Origin: Atherix ibis | Lineage: Eukaryota; Arthropoda; Insecta; Diptera; Athericidae | Assembly (NCBI GenBank): GCA_958298945.1 | Contig: OY282610.1 | Span: 31,074,167 to 31,138,166 of the forward strand | Length of the DNA stretch: 64,000 nt | Reading direction: 5' to 3' | Part shown: positions 44,432 through 55,760 of the stretch, piece after piece | Layout: every line of letters starts with the position of its first letter | Numbering within the stretch: position 1 is the stretch's first letter | Made by a program: the position numbers and the translations under genes | Notes under the pieces: model-generated | Seen by the model: only the letters and a program-made list of their open reading frames with translations | What the model was told of the DNA's origin: nothing | Database searches by the model: none

Positions 44432-45723
44432 CGAGGGTCACTCAACAAGTACTTAGCCTCACCGCCCGATGGAACTGCTGTCACAAAAGAAATTTATCAT
44501 CGTGCAGTACATTCTTTAAGTAACCAACTGTCAAAGCTTCAGTCGATTCCCTTCATTAGTTTTGTTTTGAGAGCCTTTGAAAGCGAGCATGTCGGTCGGT
44601 CGCACAAAAATGGAAAAAGAATAATATCGTTCGGTGATTAGATTCTTGTTTTTGGAAGGGAAAACGCGCAGCGAAATCAAAGATCGCTCGGATGCTGTGT
44701 ATGGTGACTCTTCTCCTTCGATGGCGACCGTCAAGAATTGGTTCAACGAGTTTGTTCGTGGCCACACGTCGGTTTTTGATGAGCCACGCCCAGGTGCCCC
44801 GAAAACGGCTGCTACGGAGGAAAACGTTAAAAAAGTTCCACGATCTCGTGTTGTCAGACGGTCGATTGAAGGTTCACGAGATAGCTGAGACTGTGGGCAT
44901 CGCAGTAGGAACGGTGCATCATATTCTACACGAAGAACTGGGCATGAGAAAGCTGTCAGCGCGATGGGTGCCGCGTTTGCTCACACCGGAAAACAAGCGC
45001 AACCGTGAGACTACATCGGCGACGTGTTTGGCGCTGTTTCAGCGCAATCCAGCGGAGTTCTTGCGTCGTTTCGTGACCGTCGACGAAACATGGATTCACT
45101 GGTACACACCAGAGACCAAGGAACAGTTGAAACAGTGGACTTCACCCGGCGAACGTGCTCCGAAGAAGGCGAAGACTGTTCGATCGGCCGGAAAGGTGAT
45201 GGCCACCGTTTTCTGGGATTCACAAGGTGTGATCCACATCGATTACCTCGAGAAGGGTAAAACAATCATGGGGCGCTACTATGCTGACTTATTGGGCAGA
45301 TTTGACGTCGAATTGAAGAAAAAGCGGCCCCGCTTTGCGAAGAAAAAAGTGCTGTTCTACCACGACAACGCGCCGGCTCACACCTACGCCGTCGCCATGG
45401 CCAAATTGGTCGAATTGCGCTACGAATTGCTGCCCCATCCACCGTACTCTCCAGATTTGGCCCCCTATGACTACTTTTTGTTTCCAAACCTGAAAAATCA
45501 CTCGCCGGGAATATATTTGGGTCGAATGAGGAGGTCATCGTCGCCACGGAGGCCTATTTTGCTTCCCTCGAGAAAATGTATTTTTTGGACGGGTTAAAAA
45601 AGTTAGAGCATCACTGGGCCAAGTGTATCGAGCTTGGAGGAGATTATGTGGAAAAATAAATTGCCACCTTTCCAAAATTTTCGTTTTTCTTTTGTAGGCT
45701 AAGTACTTGTTGAATGACCCTCG
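44432..45723 (+). mobile_element. mariner B4, nested in the RTE relic
   Basis: TAs at 44430-44431 and 45724-45725. Ends CGAGGGTCACTCAACAAGTA (left) and CGAGGGTCATTCAACAAGTA (right, reversed). Length is 1292 bp. It lies opposite in orientation to the host element, about 40 bp from its RT catalytic box. Confidence 0.95.
44610..45659 (+). pseudogene. mariner B4 transposase with codon-5 stop
   Basis: MEKE then TAA at codon 5, identical to B3. A one-base insertion near 44838 (AAAGTTCCACG) and a one-base deletion near 45496 (in the A-run coding for LKKS) shift the frame. Between them the body is open: linker WVPRLL, VDETWIHWY, YHDNAPAHTY and SPDLAPYDYF, so the three aspartates are present (C to Y beside the third). 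The family's normal stop after GDYVEK is retained at 45657-45659. Confidence 0.92.
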
Positions 45724-46165
45724 TACGCCTTATGCTTATACCTGACCAGCGGATATTTTGACCAGCGTCAGGTTAAAAAGGCCGCACGCAAGTATTAAGT
45801 AGAACTGATTCGGCTGGTTTTACTATTCCTCTCACAGGAGTCCTGGTCAGTTTAGTTAGTCTAATCAATTTTTCTCGAAATTTATCCTGGATTTGCTATG
45901 TTAAGAGGCTATAAAGTCGATGAACAGGTGATAGATCTGTTGACCATCTTGGAACAGTTTTTCCAAACTGTCGGTTGTCGCAGAGAGAAGATCTAGTCTG
46001 TTGCTGATTCTCCAAGAGTGAACTCTCCCTGGTATGAGCCGAACATTTTTTGGTCAATCAGGCTGTCTAGTCTAGTAAGATAGGAGAGAATATCTCTTCT
46101 ATAATTGTTGTACTCTATGGGACAAATAAAGCCAAGATGCTAGTCGTCGGACATTGATTCATTCT

Positions 46166-47840
46166 TAAACCATTAATTGGTGAACATTTTATTTCATCTA
46201 ACAATTTAGTAAAAAGTTGTAAATATTTATTTTTACTATTAAGAAAAAATCGAATTTCGCTTCTTTAAAGTAACTCAAAATTTTAGTGGCTTTAAAGTCG
46301 ATCGAATTATTTTATCTATAATAACTTTTTACTAAATTGTTTGTAGATCAAAATTATTTGCGAGAATTTATTGCATTTATAAAATTTCCAGAAAAAAAAA
46401 CATTTAAAAGGCATTTTCTAACAAAATCACTTAAAATGTTAAAATATCTTGATTTTATGGAGATAATTTCTGAAGAATTCCTTCGTAAAGAGAAATTCGA
46501 AAATATTTTTACATCAAACAAACATTTTGAAATTATTAGAATTTGAAAAGAAAATTGTTAGAGGACAAAATTTCCAAGTACTCGTACCATTTAGCTAGAG
46601 AATTATTTACAAAATATTATACTAAGAAACAGGACTTTACAAAACTTTTGAAAAACCAAATAAACAATCTCCATAATTTATGCTGAATTCAATAAAATAT
46701 TTATCATAACATGAAAACAGTTTACGTGCAAAAATAAAATAAAAAATATTTTATCGTTTTTAGAGCACAAAAATATATATTAATATACAATAGAATGTAT
46801 TTGCTATAAAGATAACTGAAGAATCATAATAATAGTAATTTTGGTGGAATATTAAAAAATCTATATATTATTTAGAAAAGTAACAGGTAACAACATATTT
46901 GATAAATTTTTAAGGCAAATAAAAAAGTTGTTGTTGTTAATTGTTTTAAGTGTATATCAAAAGTTAGTGTCTATAAATAAAATTAATGTAAATTTTTATA
47001 TAAATTTATGAGAAAAATTTTATGCAAACTTTAGAATCGAATACCAAATAGAAATGATTAAATATTAAAAAATTTTAAATAATATATTAGGCACTTAGAA
47101 GATAAATTAACTATATTTTCGTATAGGTTTAAATATTAAGAAGAGATTTACTCTATTTAAAATTGACATTAAATTCTAAAATATTTTAAATATTTGTTAA
47201 CTTTGTACGAGCTTTGAAAAAGAATGCCATAAAATCTTCAAAAATTTATTGATAAAACTAATAATCTGCTTTGAAATTAGAGAAGCAAGTATATAAATGA
47301 GATTTCCGTTTGCCATAAATTAATTTCCAAATCTCTCGGAAGGAATTGGTGTAAAAATTTTAATGGTATTTTCAATTTTCTTTTTTTTTATTACTAAACT
47401 GCCTTTATAAGATTATAATTTGTTAAATAAAAGAGTTAATAATTTTTAATTTTTTAAAATAGTTTATTAATAAAATTTATCACATAAACTGCAATAAAAT
47501 TTCTAAAAAACAAAAAAATTGTCATAAATTGAAGATATAAAATTTTGAAATCTCTTAAAATAAAGAACTACGAGTATAATATTTCAAAACAATGCAATAT
47601 TTTCTTTATTTATTTTTTCGAATATTTGAAAACTAGGAAATAAATAGTACTATAAAAATTAAAAATATTTTTTATGACGCCAAAATTCGAACAATATACT
47701 ATAAAATAAGAATAGTTCTTAATTTATCTTAATAAACAACTAAAATATTATTAAATACAATATCCTTCCTATTTAAATTTCGAGATCATTTTTAAAAATT
47801 CAATAAATTTTTTAAATATATTTTTCACCATTTCGAACTA
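46166..47840. other. AT-rich stretch with no recognisable gene
   Basis: Only low-complexity open frames such as 46337-46546 plus. No conserved motif. Confidence 0.6.
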
Positions 47841-47842
47841 TA

Positions 47843-48764
47843 GGGTTTTCCAATAAGAGTGATATGATTTCTAAGTAACGTTTCGGCCATTTGTAATATG
47901 TCATGATCTATCATTGTATTAAGTAATGTTTTTCAAGAAATGTTTACAATTTTATCATGGAGAGATTTACGCAAGAACAACTTTTACAAATTATTCAATT
48001 TTATTATCAAAATAATCGTTCTCCAATTTAAAAAAATCGTCTTTTCCGATGAGGCTCACTTTTATCTGAGTGATGCGGTAAATAAACAAAACTGTCGATT
48101 CTGGGGCGAAGAAAACCCACAAATTATTCATGAACACCCATTACATTCACCTAAATTGACAGTTTGGTGTGGTTTTTGGTCTGGTGGAATCATCCGTACG
48201 TCTTTCAAAATGAAGCTGGTAACATCGTTACTGTCAATGGAGAGCGGTATAGATCAATGATAACCAACTTTTCATGGCCGAAATTGGAAGAAGTTGATCT
48301 TGACAACATTTGGTTTCAACAAGACGGGGCTACGTACCACACAGCATGTGCAACAACCGAATTATTGCGAGAAAAGTTTGTATATTCGATTATTTCAAGA
48401 AATTGTGACATTGATTGGCCTCCAAGAAGTTGTGATTTAACACCATTCGACTATTTCTTATGGGGTTATTTGAAGTCCTTGGTATTTAGCAATAAAGCAG
48501 ACTCTCTTCAAGCTTTAGAAGTCAATATTTAACGTGCTATGCATGACATACGGCTTGATTTAGTGGAAAAAGTGCTCAAATATTGGATTCATCGAATTCG
48601 TTCCTGCAAAATAAGTCATGGAGGCCATTCGAATGACGTTTTATTCAGAACTTAATTGTATCGATTGTACTTTACACTAAATAAAAAATATTTGAATATC
48701 CTTAACAATTAGTGTGTTGTTTTTTTAAAAAAATAAATCATATTACTCTTATTCAAAAACCCTT
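47843..48764 (+). mobile_element. DD41D mariner, internally deleted
   Basis: The ends GGGTTTTCCAATAAGAGTGA (left) and GGGTTTTTGAATAAGAGTAA (right, reversed) form imperfect inverted repeats beside TAs. Length is 922 bp, about 350 bp shorter than a full DD41D element. Confidence 0.85.
47957..48654 (+). pseudogene. DD41D mariner transposase lacking most of its DNA-binding region
   Basis: The N-terminus starts MERFTQEQLLQIIQFYYQN and is joined, after a deletion of most of the helix-turn-helix region, to KKIVFSDEAHFYLSDAVNKQ (first catalytic Asp in SDEAHF). A one-base loss near 48193 shifts the frame. The next frame gives QNEAGNIVTVNGERY, WFQQDGATYHTA (second Asp) and DWPPRSCDLTPFDYF (third Asp), with 41 residues between the last two. 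That is the DD41D spacing. A stop interrupts at VNI before RAMHDIRLDL, and the C-terminus ends GGHSNDVLFRT. The catalytic core residues survive, but the gene is broken. Confidence 0.88.
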
Positions 48765-48765
48765 T

Positions 48766-50690
48766 ACTAACAAACCAGCTTAAAATAAGATAAATATTTT
48801 TAAAAAAATTAACTATTGCAGAAACTTCAATAAAAATTTTAACGATATTATTGGTAAATTTTTTTTTTTTTATAAAAAAATATTGCTGTAATATTTATTT
48901 TTAATTTTGTCATTTAAATTTCTCAAACAAAACTTCTGTTTTAAAAAAAAATATTTTGTTGTTTTTAGAATTCTTAAATATATTAATGCTGTGAAATTTT
49001 TCGAACATTTAAAACTACTAATAAAAATGAAAACTGATGCTATAAAAGAGAAAAAAATATTATATAAAAGATTTGTTTTATTCCAGAAACTCCAACAAAT
49101 ATTTTATAGCAGAAAAATACCATTCATTAATTTTTCTTTATAAATTTTCTATATTTATTCAAAAATAACTGTTATAGGAATTCTTTCGTTCAAATGCTAT
49201 AATATTGAAAAATTAATTTGAAAACTGCTGTAAAATCAGAGAACGAAATAAGATTTTTCAATACCATTTTTAAAAAAAAGAGCCATAATGTGATAATAAA
49301 ATACTTTATAAAATTATTGAATATTTTTTTTTTTTTAAATATTCTTAATGTTGCTAATTTTTTTTTTTTCAATTTTTTGAACTCCTATAATATTTTTCAA
49401 TTTTATTGAAATTTCAAGATATATTCGTATTTTTTTTTTTAAAACTGCTATTAAATGATTTTGAAAATTTTAATTTATTAAATAAAATTTTCGTTAAAGA
49501 AATCTGCAATATGACATTAAAAAATTTACTATAAATTTCCGACAATTTTCCAACAAAACTTTTATAATACCATATTTCTAATAACTTTTTCAATTTCTTT
49601 TTGTCTTTTAAATTTCTAATAAAAATCTGCTGTAATATTTTTTTAATTTTTTTGCTAAAATATTTTAAAATTTTATTTTTTTAAATTTCTGAGTTATATG
49701 AAAAGTTGCTATAAAATTTATAAATATATTTTTCAGAATACTAATAAATTGTATAAATAATTTTGAACATTAAGTTAATTTAAAAATATAGTATAATTTT
49801 TATATTATATAATGTGCTATAATTTAATAATTCAAACGAATTTTGAATTATTAATTATAGCACATGAATAATTTTTACATTAACTTAATGTTACTGTAAA
49901 AAAATTTTCTAAAATTCTAAGCTATTTTTTTTTTAAATTTCTCTTTAACTTTTATATTTTTCAGAAATTTTTATAAATATTTTTGCAACGCAATATATTT
50001 TTAGTAAATATGATATGAGTCATTAGTACTTTCATTTAACTATTAAAGTCAACCATGATTTAAACTTAATTGCTATGAAATTTGTTTCAAACAATATAAA
50101 TTACATTCAAACCAAATTAAATAAATATGTTCGGCCATTTGTATTCGGAATTGTTAACTCATATGGCAAAATAAGCTTTTCACAACGTTTATTACATGCG
50201 ACTGTTTTTGATAAAAGATATTCTCATAAAATATGACCTTCTCTATGGAGGAATATTTATAGTATTTTTCCATAGTTAAACTAAAATCTCATATGGTAGA
50301 AAAATTGCAACGAGTTATTCATAGATTTATTACTTTAATTTTGACATTTTTTTTTTCATTATCTGCATTTGTAAAATCATAATCGTAGGAAAGATAAACA
50401 TTTACTGAATTTATACAAAAATTATGAGTTATTTACGATTTAACGGTTGTAAGTTATGTTTAAGGAAAAAATATAGATTAAAGATGAAAAAAAATAAATT
50501 TATTTTTAAAGTTTATTTTTTCTGTTATTAACTCAATAAAAAGTTTCAACGATGGAGTTTTATTTTTATCATGTGCGGAGTAGATATTAAAATTATTATG
50601 AAAACCATTCTTATATGATAATAAAAAAAATTGTAAGGAAAAAAATTGTTATTTTAAAAGTTGCATTTTAAAAAGTATTTAAAATTTCGA
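48766..50690. other. AT-rich stretch with an inverted repeat, no gene
   Basis: Homopolymer-rich. The only structure I see is the inverted repeat listed separately at 49766-49892. Confidence 0.6.
49766..49892. repeat. Imperfect 127-bp inverted repeat
   Basis: Outer arms AACATTAAGTTAAT (49766-49779) and ATTAACTTAATGTT (49879-49892) are perfect complements. Inner arms at 49814-49836 and 49842-49863 (around GTGCTATAATT and AATTATAGCAC) pair almost fully around a 5-base loop. It could be a hairpin, an eroded foldback or MITE, or palindrome-prone AT sequence. Confidence 0.7.
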
Positions 50691-50696
50691 TTGTTA

Positions 50697-51374
50697 CGTT
50701 GGCTGTGTGCCAAGTGGCCCCGTCCTGTTAAAACCAAATGTCATTCATGCGCCATTCTCTTCAACTTTTGGAAACAAAAATTCGTTGAGCATGCCACGAT
50801 AACGCCCACCATTGACTGTTACGGCGGCTCCTTAATCGTTTTCGAAGAAAAACGGACCAATGATGCCTCCACTCCAAAATCAGCCGATGCTTTTCCATGG
50901 TGATGTGTGGATTTTTTGAGCCCCAGATGCGACAATTTTGTATGTTGAAATGTGCCTCATCCAAAAAGGTGATTTTTCGGTAAAAATGCTCATCTTCGGC
51001 CAATTGATCTTAAGCCCATTGGGCAAACCGAAAACGCATCGGATGGTAATGCGGCTTTAGTTGTTGGACTAATTGAACTTTGTAAGCTTTCATACCGAGG
51101 TCTTTGTGGAAAATTCTCAATAGAGAAGTGCGAGAAATGTTCAATTCCTAAAGCCGGTGACGAGTTGATGTTGATGGATGATCACGGACATTTTAAGCAA
51201 TGGCGGCAATACTCTTGGTCGCTTCACGAATTTGTCCACTAGTTGACGTGATCAGATTCGATCTTCGCTCATTTTTTTTTGTTTAAATTTCTCACAGTTT
51301 AAGTTGAAGACTCACCACTTTGGAAGTAAGTTCTCAATATTTTCCAGTTTTCTTCAAGCGTATGGATTACCATT
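50697..51374 (-). pseudogene. DD41D-type transposase, N-terminal two-thirds, degenerate
   Basis: Minus-strand blocks: MVIHTLEENWKILRTYFQSG at 51372 (start region); ELNISRTSLLRIFHKDLG and YKVQLVQQLKPHYHPMRF (second DNA-binding domain); AEDEHFYRKITFLDEAHFN (first catalytic Asp); NCRIWGSKNPHITMEKHRL; and finally WF, stop, QDGATWHTA, the second catalytic motif WFQQDGATCHTA with a Gln codon turned to stop. Several frameshifts and stops occur. The third Asp and the C-terminus are missing. Confidence 0.82.
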
Positions 51375-51487
51375 TCGTCAAATTCAGACTTTCAACTAAC
51401 AATTTGTCAATTTGCGATGACATTTAACACTCAAGTATTTCAAATAATTAGTGGTTCAAAATGCAACCGCTAGATGGACCACACTAT
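50697..51487 (-). mobile_element. DD41D-type mariner, 3'-truncated, second subfamily
   Basis: The right end on the minus strand reads TATAGTGTGGTCCATCTAGC, distinct from the copy at 47.8 kb. The left (3') end is missing: homology stops within the second catalytic motif at about 50700, next to unrelated AT-rich DNA. Confidence 0.75.
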
Positions 51488-54436
51488 ATATGTTAAGTGA
51501 ATAATGAATCGAATGTTATTGGTATTACGGTTATCGAACAACTATCAAAGTCATATAATATTAAGAAAATTTACATACTTCCATCATCATTGCATCATAT
51601 TACGAAAAAGACCCTATCAGTATGTACAATTTCTATATGTATACTTTTGAATAATTTGCATATCTTAATAATCAACTATAGACGTTTATGCCACAAGCCC
51701 TCAGATATTGTGTTTGGATTTTGATATAAACAAACAAACAAACAACAAACAAAATTCTCTAACACTTTCCAATTATTTTCTAACAAATTATATATGATCT
51801 AATATTTATAAAAATTATAATTATAAATAAATAAAAAAAAAATAATAATATTTCATAAATAAAAGAAAATACTCGAATGTCCTTTATATGGTAAGTTGAT
51901 TAAAACTTATGCTAATGGTACCCGTATAAGTACATCTTAAGCTCTTTTCAAACCCATGTTATAATGTACAATGAAAACTCAAATGATAGGAAAATTTACC
52001 CTAAAGTTTTAGTTTTGAATTTACTCAAAACATTTTTATATAATTGTACTTATGTAAGTATTAGTATACTAATGATGAAATAATTCAAAGAGTATTTTCC
52101 TTAATAGGTACGTGAATATGATAAGATGGTTAACTAAACACGATTTTATAAACATCTGTATCTTGAGGGTATTTATTATTATTATTATTATTATTATTTG
52201 TTGTATGTTATATTTCCAGTAGACTAACATATATTCGAAAATGATTGGAAAATATAAATTCCATAAACAAATACATTTCTTTTTGAAGTTTAAATTAAAT
52301 TTCAAAAATGTTTGCATTATCCTTTTTATATAGTCAAAAAAAAACCAACATTCTTTTGTAATAAGAAATACTCGATTTGTGGTTGTTATAGAATATTGTA
52401 AAGTAATAATAACATTTTGCACAAGTTTGTATTAATAATTGAAATATTTTCATTAATAATTTAGACAGAAAATTTAGATTTTAATGTTCATTTTTTATTT
52501 GTTTCTAATATTTTGGTTTAAAATTTACTGCTTATTTTGACGAAAAAATATTTAAGAATTTTTTAAGATGATTTTGTTGTTTTGGCAATAACTAAATTTA
52601 TGTTTATACATTTTTATTTAACTTGATAATTACATTTAATAGTATAGCAATTTCATTTATGTTCATACATATTAGTTAGCTAATAACGTAATATTCGCTA
52701 AATTAAAATCATACTTTTGTAATGTGTTGTAAGTAAGTTTTGTGAAATTCAATGTGGTTACTAACTAACAAAAGCTACATGCCTAGAAAAATATTCAATA
52801 GTAAATTGTTAGAAAGTTAAAAGGCCACAATTTTGTGGGCGAATAACTCTTATAACAATAATTTTAATAATCAACAAAAAAGTTGCATAAAACAAATGGT
52901 AGAAATAGTTTTAAAATTTTTATTGGAAAGTATCTCTATATATGATATTATTTTATAGCTTTTGTTAATTATAATGAAAATACACCCATATTCAAATGGT
53001 GTTTTTGTAAATTAACATTTGTATACTCGTACTATTAAAATAAATTAATTATTTACAGTAGAAAATTCTTACTATACTTTCAATTTCCTCCATTCAAATG
53101 CAAAATAACACGCGTTTTAAAAAAGGATATTAAAAAAATTTTATCAATAACAACAAAATGTGTTAAAATTGTCTATAATTTATCATCTGCATAAATAAGT
53201 GGATATTTTTGTAAATATTTTTTCATCTATCCTTTTCCATTTCTACTTGTAGATACATAAATAGATAAAATAGTTGATTATTTTTCAGTATATTTACACA
53301 AATTAATAGGTCTAGAATAGATTTGTTCGATAATAATCATTAATTCCGGCTAATATATTTTTCGATTTCAATATTTACTAATAAATATTTAACGAATCGA
53401 TATTGAATCCTTTTAATAACTAATTCGGTTTTTTCCCAATCTAAAATGATTTATCGATTAGAGAAAAAGTTGTTTTCCCTTCTTTTTTTTCATTTAGTAG
53501 AGGTTGAAAGCTCACAAATAGCAGAAATATTAAATCATTGGAAAATATGGTAATAGAAAATAGTGACCCTTATACAGATATTGGCATTAGAAGAAAAAAA
53601 AAACAAAATTCATAAATATAAATACGACTGAGAGAATTGTTTTTTTTGTTGAAAAAAAAAACAAACTATAAGTAGATATTATGATATGCTTAATAAATAT
53701 TCAGTAACATTTATTTTTCTTTTTGGTTTTGATTTATTCTTAAAATCTTTATCTACATCAATAAACATTTATATGCTTTTTGGAAAGCTAATCCTCTTTT
53801 TCTTGCAAAAATATTCTGTCATACTAACCGATTATATAACCTATTATTGATATAATATTGAATAAGATCTACCCTCAAAAATCATCGATCGTTAATTTCA
53901 GCCGCATAAATCCTTTTCAATTTAATTTGCATTTGATTTCATAATTTTTCTTTTTTATTTACTCAAATATATCTTATTTTTTGGAAATTTCTATATTTCA
54001 ATAAATAAGTAGATACTTTCAAAATCAAATGCTAAAAAAGAGTTTATTACGTTTACCGGCAATTGAGTTGTATAAAAAAAAAATTGAAATAATTTTATAA
54101 AATATGGAAAGAAAGGTCTTCTTTAAAGAAATCTGAAAATAAATGTTACATAAATCTTTATTGAAAATTAATGTTAAATTTTTTCCATATTCAGATTTGG
54201 TGTTTTGTTAAATTAAATTCAAATTTTTTGAATATTTATGTAAAGCTATTGATAAAATATCCTTCGTTCAATTGATTTTTAAATAATTATATTATTTAAA
54301 TTTATTTAGTTCTGAGTCTTAAATATCTCAAATTTAAATCCTTTTCAAATTTAATAGCGAATATTTTATTGCATATTATTTATATTCATTTTGATATTTA
54401 TATTAAACACATTGTAGATATCGGTCTTCTCTTAAT
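51488..54436. other. AT-rich stretch with an (ATT)n microsatellite, no gene
   Basis: An ATT repeat at about 52171-52199 and AAAC-type simple repeats at 51727-51750. The longest open frame (minus, 52069-52422) is I/F/K-rich and overlaps the microsatellite, so I do not call it a gene. Confidence 0.6.
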
Positions 54437-54437
54437 A

Positions 54438-55725
54438 ACGAGGGTCGTTCAATAAGTCCTTAGAAAACCCAAGAAATTGGGCTCGTAGTGTCGGTAAAAT
54501 TTTTTTTTAGTAGGTAGCATTTTCGACAGGAAAGCTGGATCCATAGCGTAGGTCAATTTCTATCATCGATTAAAGCGAGTTTAGGGCTGTCATCAAATAT
54601 CTCTATCAGATTTGATGCTGTCATCAAACATCTCTATCATCGATTAAAGCGAGTTTAGGGCTGTCATCAAACATCTCCATTTGAAAGGCTTAAGCCCGAA
54701 AGAAATCAAAGCCGAGTTGGATGCAGTTCATGGCACATCTGCACCTATGTTTGCGACGGTTTACAATTGGGTGAATGAATTTAAACGTGGCCGTTCATCC
54801 ACAAAAGATGAACATCGTTCAGGACGCCCAGTTGAGGTGTCTACTCCTGAAATCATCGACAAAATCCACGACCTGATTTTGAACGATCGGCGAATTAAAG
54901 TGCGCGAATTTGTTGAGGTCACGGGCATATCACAAGGTACAGTCGCTTCGATTTTGCATGAAAAATTGTCTGTGAAAAAAATTTCGGCAAGATGGGTGCC
55001 GCGTTTGCTCTCAGAGGAGAATAAGCGCAATCGTGTAGTGGACTCTGAGGCTATGTTGGCACTCTTTCATCGCAATCCTGCCGAATTCCTTCGTCGATAT
55101 GTCACTGTGAACGAAACCTGGATACACTACTACACTCCAGAAACGAAGAGACAATCATCACAGTGGATTTTCAAGGGTGAACGGGCTCCGAAGAAGGCAA
55201 AAACTGTGCCATCGGCCGGCAAGGTGATGGCCACGGTCTTTTGGGATTCGCAGGGCATCATTTTTATCGACTACTTGGAAAAAGGAAAAACAATAACAGG
55301 AGCGTATTACGCGTCGTTATTACAACGGTTGAGCAAGGAAATCAAAGAGAAACGCCCCTATCTGAAGAAGAAAAAAATCCTCTTGCATCAGGACAATGCG
55401 CGTGTGCACACCTGCGCTGTTTCCATGGCCAAAATTGTGGAATTGAGAATGGAATTGTTCCAGCATCCCCCTTATTCACCAGATTTGGCACCGAGTGACT
55501 ATTTTCTTTTCCCCAATCTGAAGAAATTGCTTGGCGGACGACGGTTCACTTCCAACGAGGACGTCATTGCTCAAACGGATGAGTATTTTGCAGAACTTCC
55601 GAAATCCTATTTTTTGGACGGGATAAAAATTTTGGAAAAACGGTTGGAAAAGTTTATAGATCCAAAAACAGTTTTGAAACTGTTTTTTTTCCATCTTTTT
55701 TTAAGGACTTTTTGAACGACCCTCG
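54438..55725 (+). mobile_element. mariner A5, start codon lost with local duplication
   Basis: The left end ACGAGGGTCGTTCAATAAGT follows TA at 54436-54437. The right end, reversed, reads CGAGGGTCGTTCAAAAAGTC next to TA at 55726-55727. The 5' region carries a deletion and a partly tandem duplication (see findings). Confidence 0.93.
54582..55715 (+). pseudogene. mariner A5 transposase, start lost, catalytic residue changed
   Basis: The UTR end and ATG found in other A copies (TTTGTGCATAACAATGG) are deleted; the UTR word GATTAAAG joins directly to CGAGTTTAGG. The body is open for more than 330 codons: LSPKEIKAELDAVHG, the linker WVPRLL, HQDNARVHT, YSPDLAPSDYF. The first catalytic site reads VTVNETWIHYY, Asp to Asn, as in A2. 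The C-terminus CIELKGDYVEK is replaced by FIDPKTVLK after a deletion. An in-frame ATG within the duplicated part is absent from the normal protein, so translation is doubtful. Confidence 0.9.
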
Positions 55726-55760
55726 TAAAAAGAGTCGTCTCTTAATTAAATTTTCTTTTC

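Larger units (their letters stand above)
43822..46165 (-). mobile_element. RTE-like non-LTR retrotransposon relic split by mariner B4
   Basis: On the minus strand the element ends with a short TGATGATGATGATG tail (43826-43842), the simple-repeat ending typical of RTE elements, instead of poly(A). RT motifs lie on both sides of mariner B4. The 5' part (endonuclease) is absent. Confidence 0.75.
43850..46165 (-). pseudogene. RTE-like reverse transcriptase relic
   Basis: Right of the mariner, in order: DDWHLGFICPIEYNNYRR (near 46130), GSYQGEFTLGESATD (fingers, from YQCGFRPNRSTTD), QIYHLFIDFIAS (from HLFIDFKAAYDS, first catalytic Asp), FREKLIRLTKLTRTPVRG, and CGLFNLTLVKI (from CLLFNLALEKI). Left of the mariner: ITSVQILA, stop, SDDIDIV. 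This is the catalytic box LAYADDIDII with tyrosine now a stop codon and Ala now Ser. The C-terminal region to 43850 shows only scattered similarity. It is heavily decayed, older than the mariner in it. Confidence 0.72.

Noticed and set aside
52069..52422. A 117-residue minus-strand open frame
   Set aside because: It is I, F and K rich, overlaps the ATT microsatellite (runs of isoleucine), and shows no domain.
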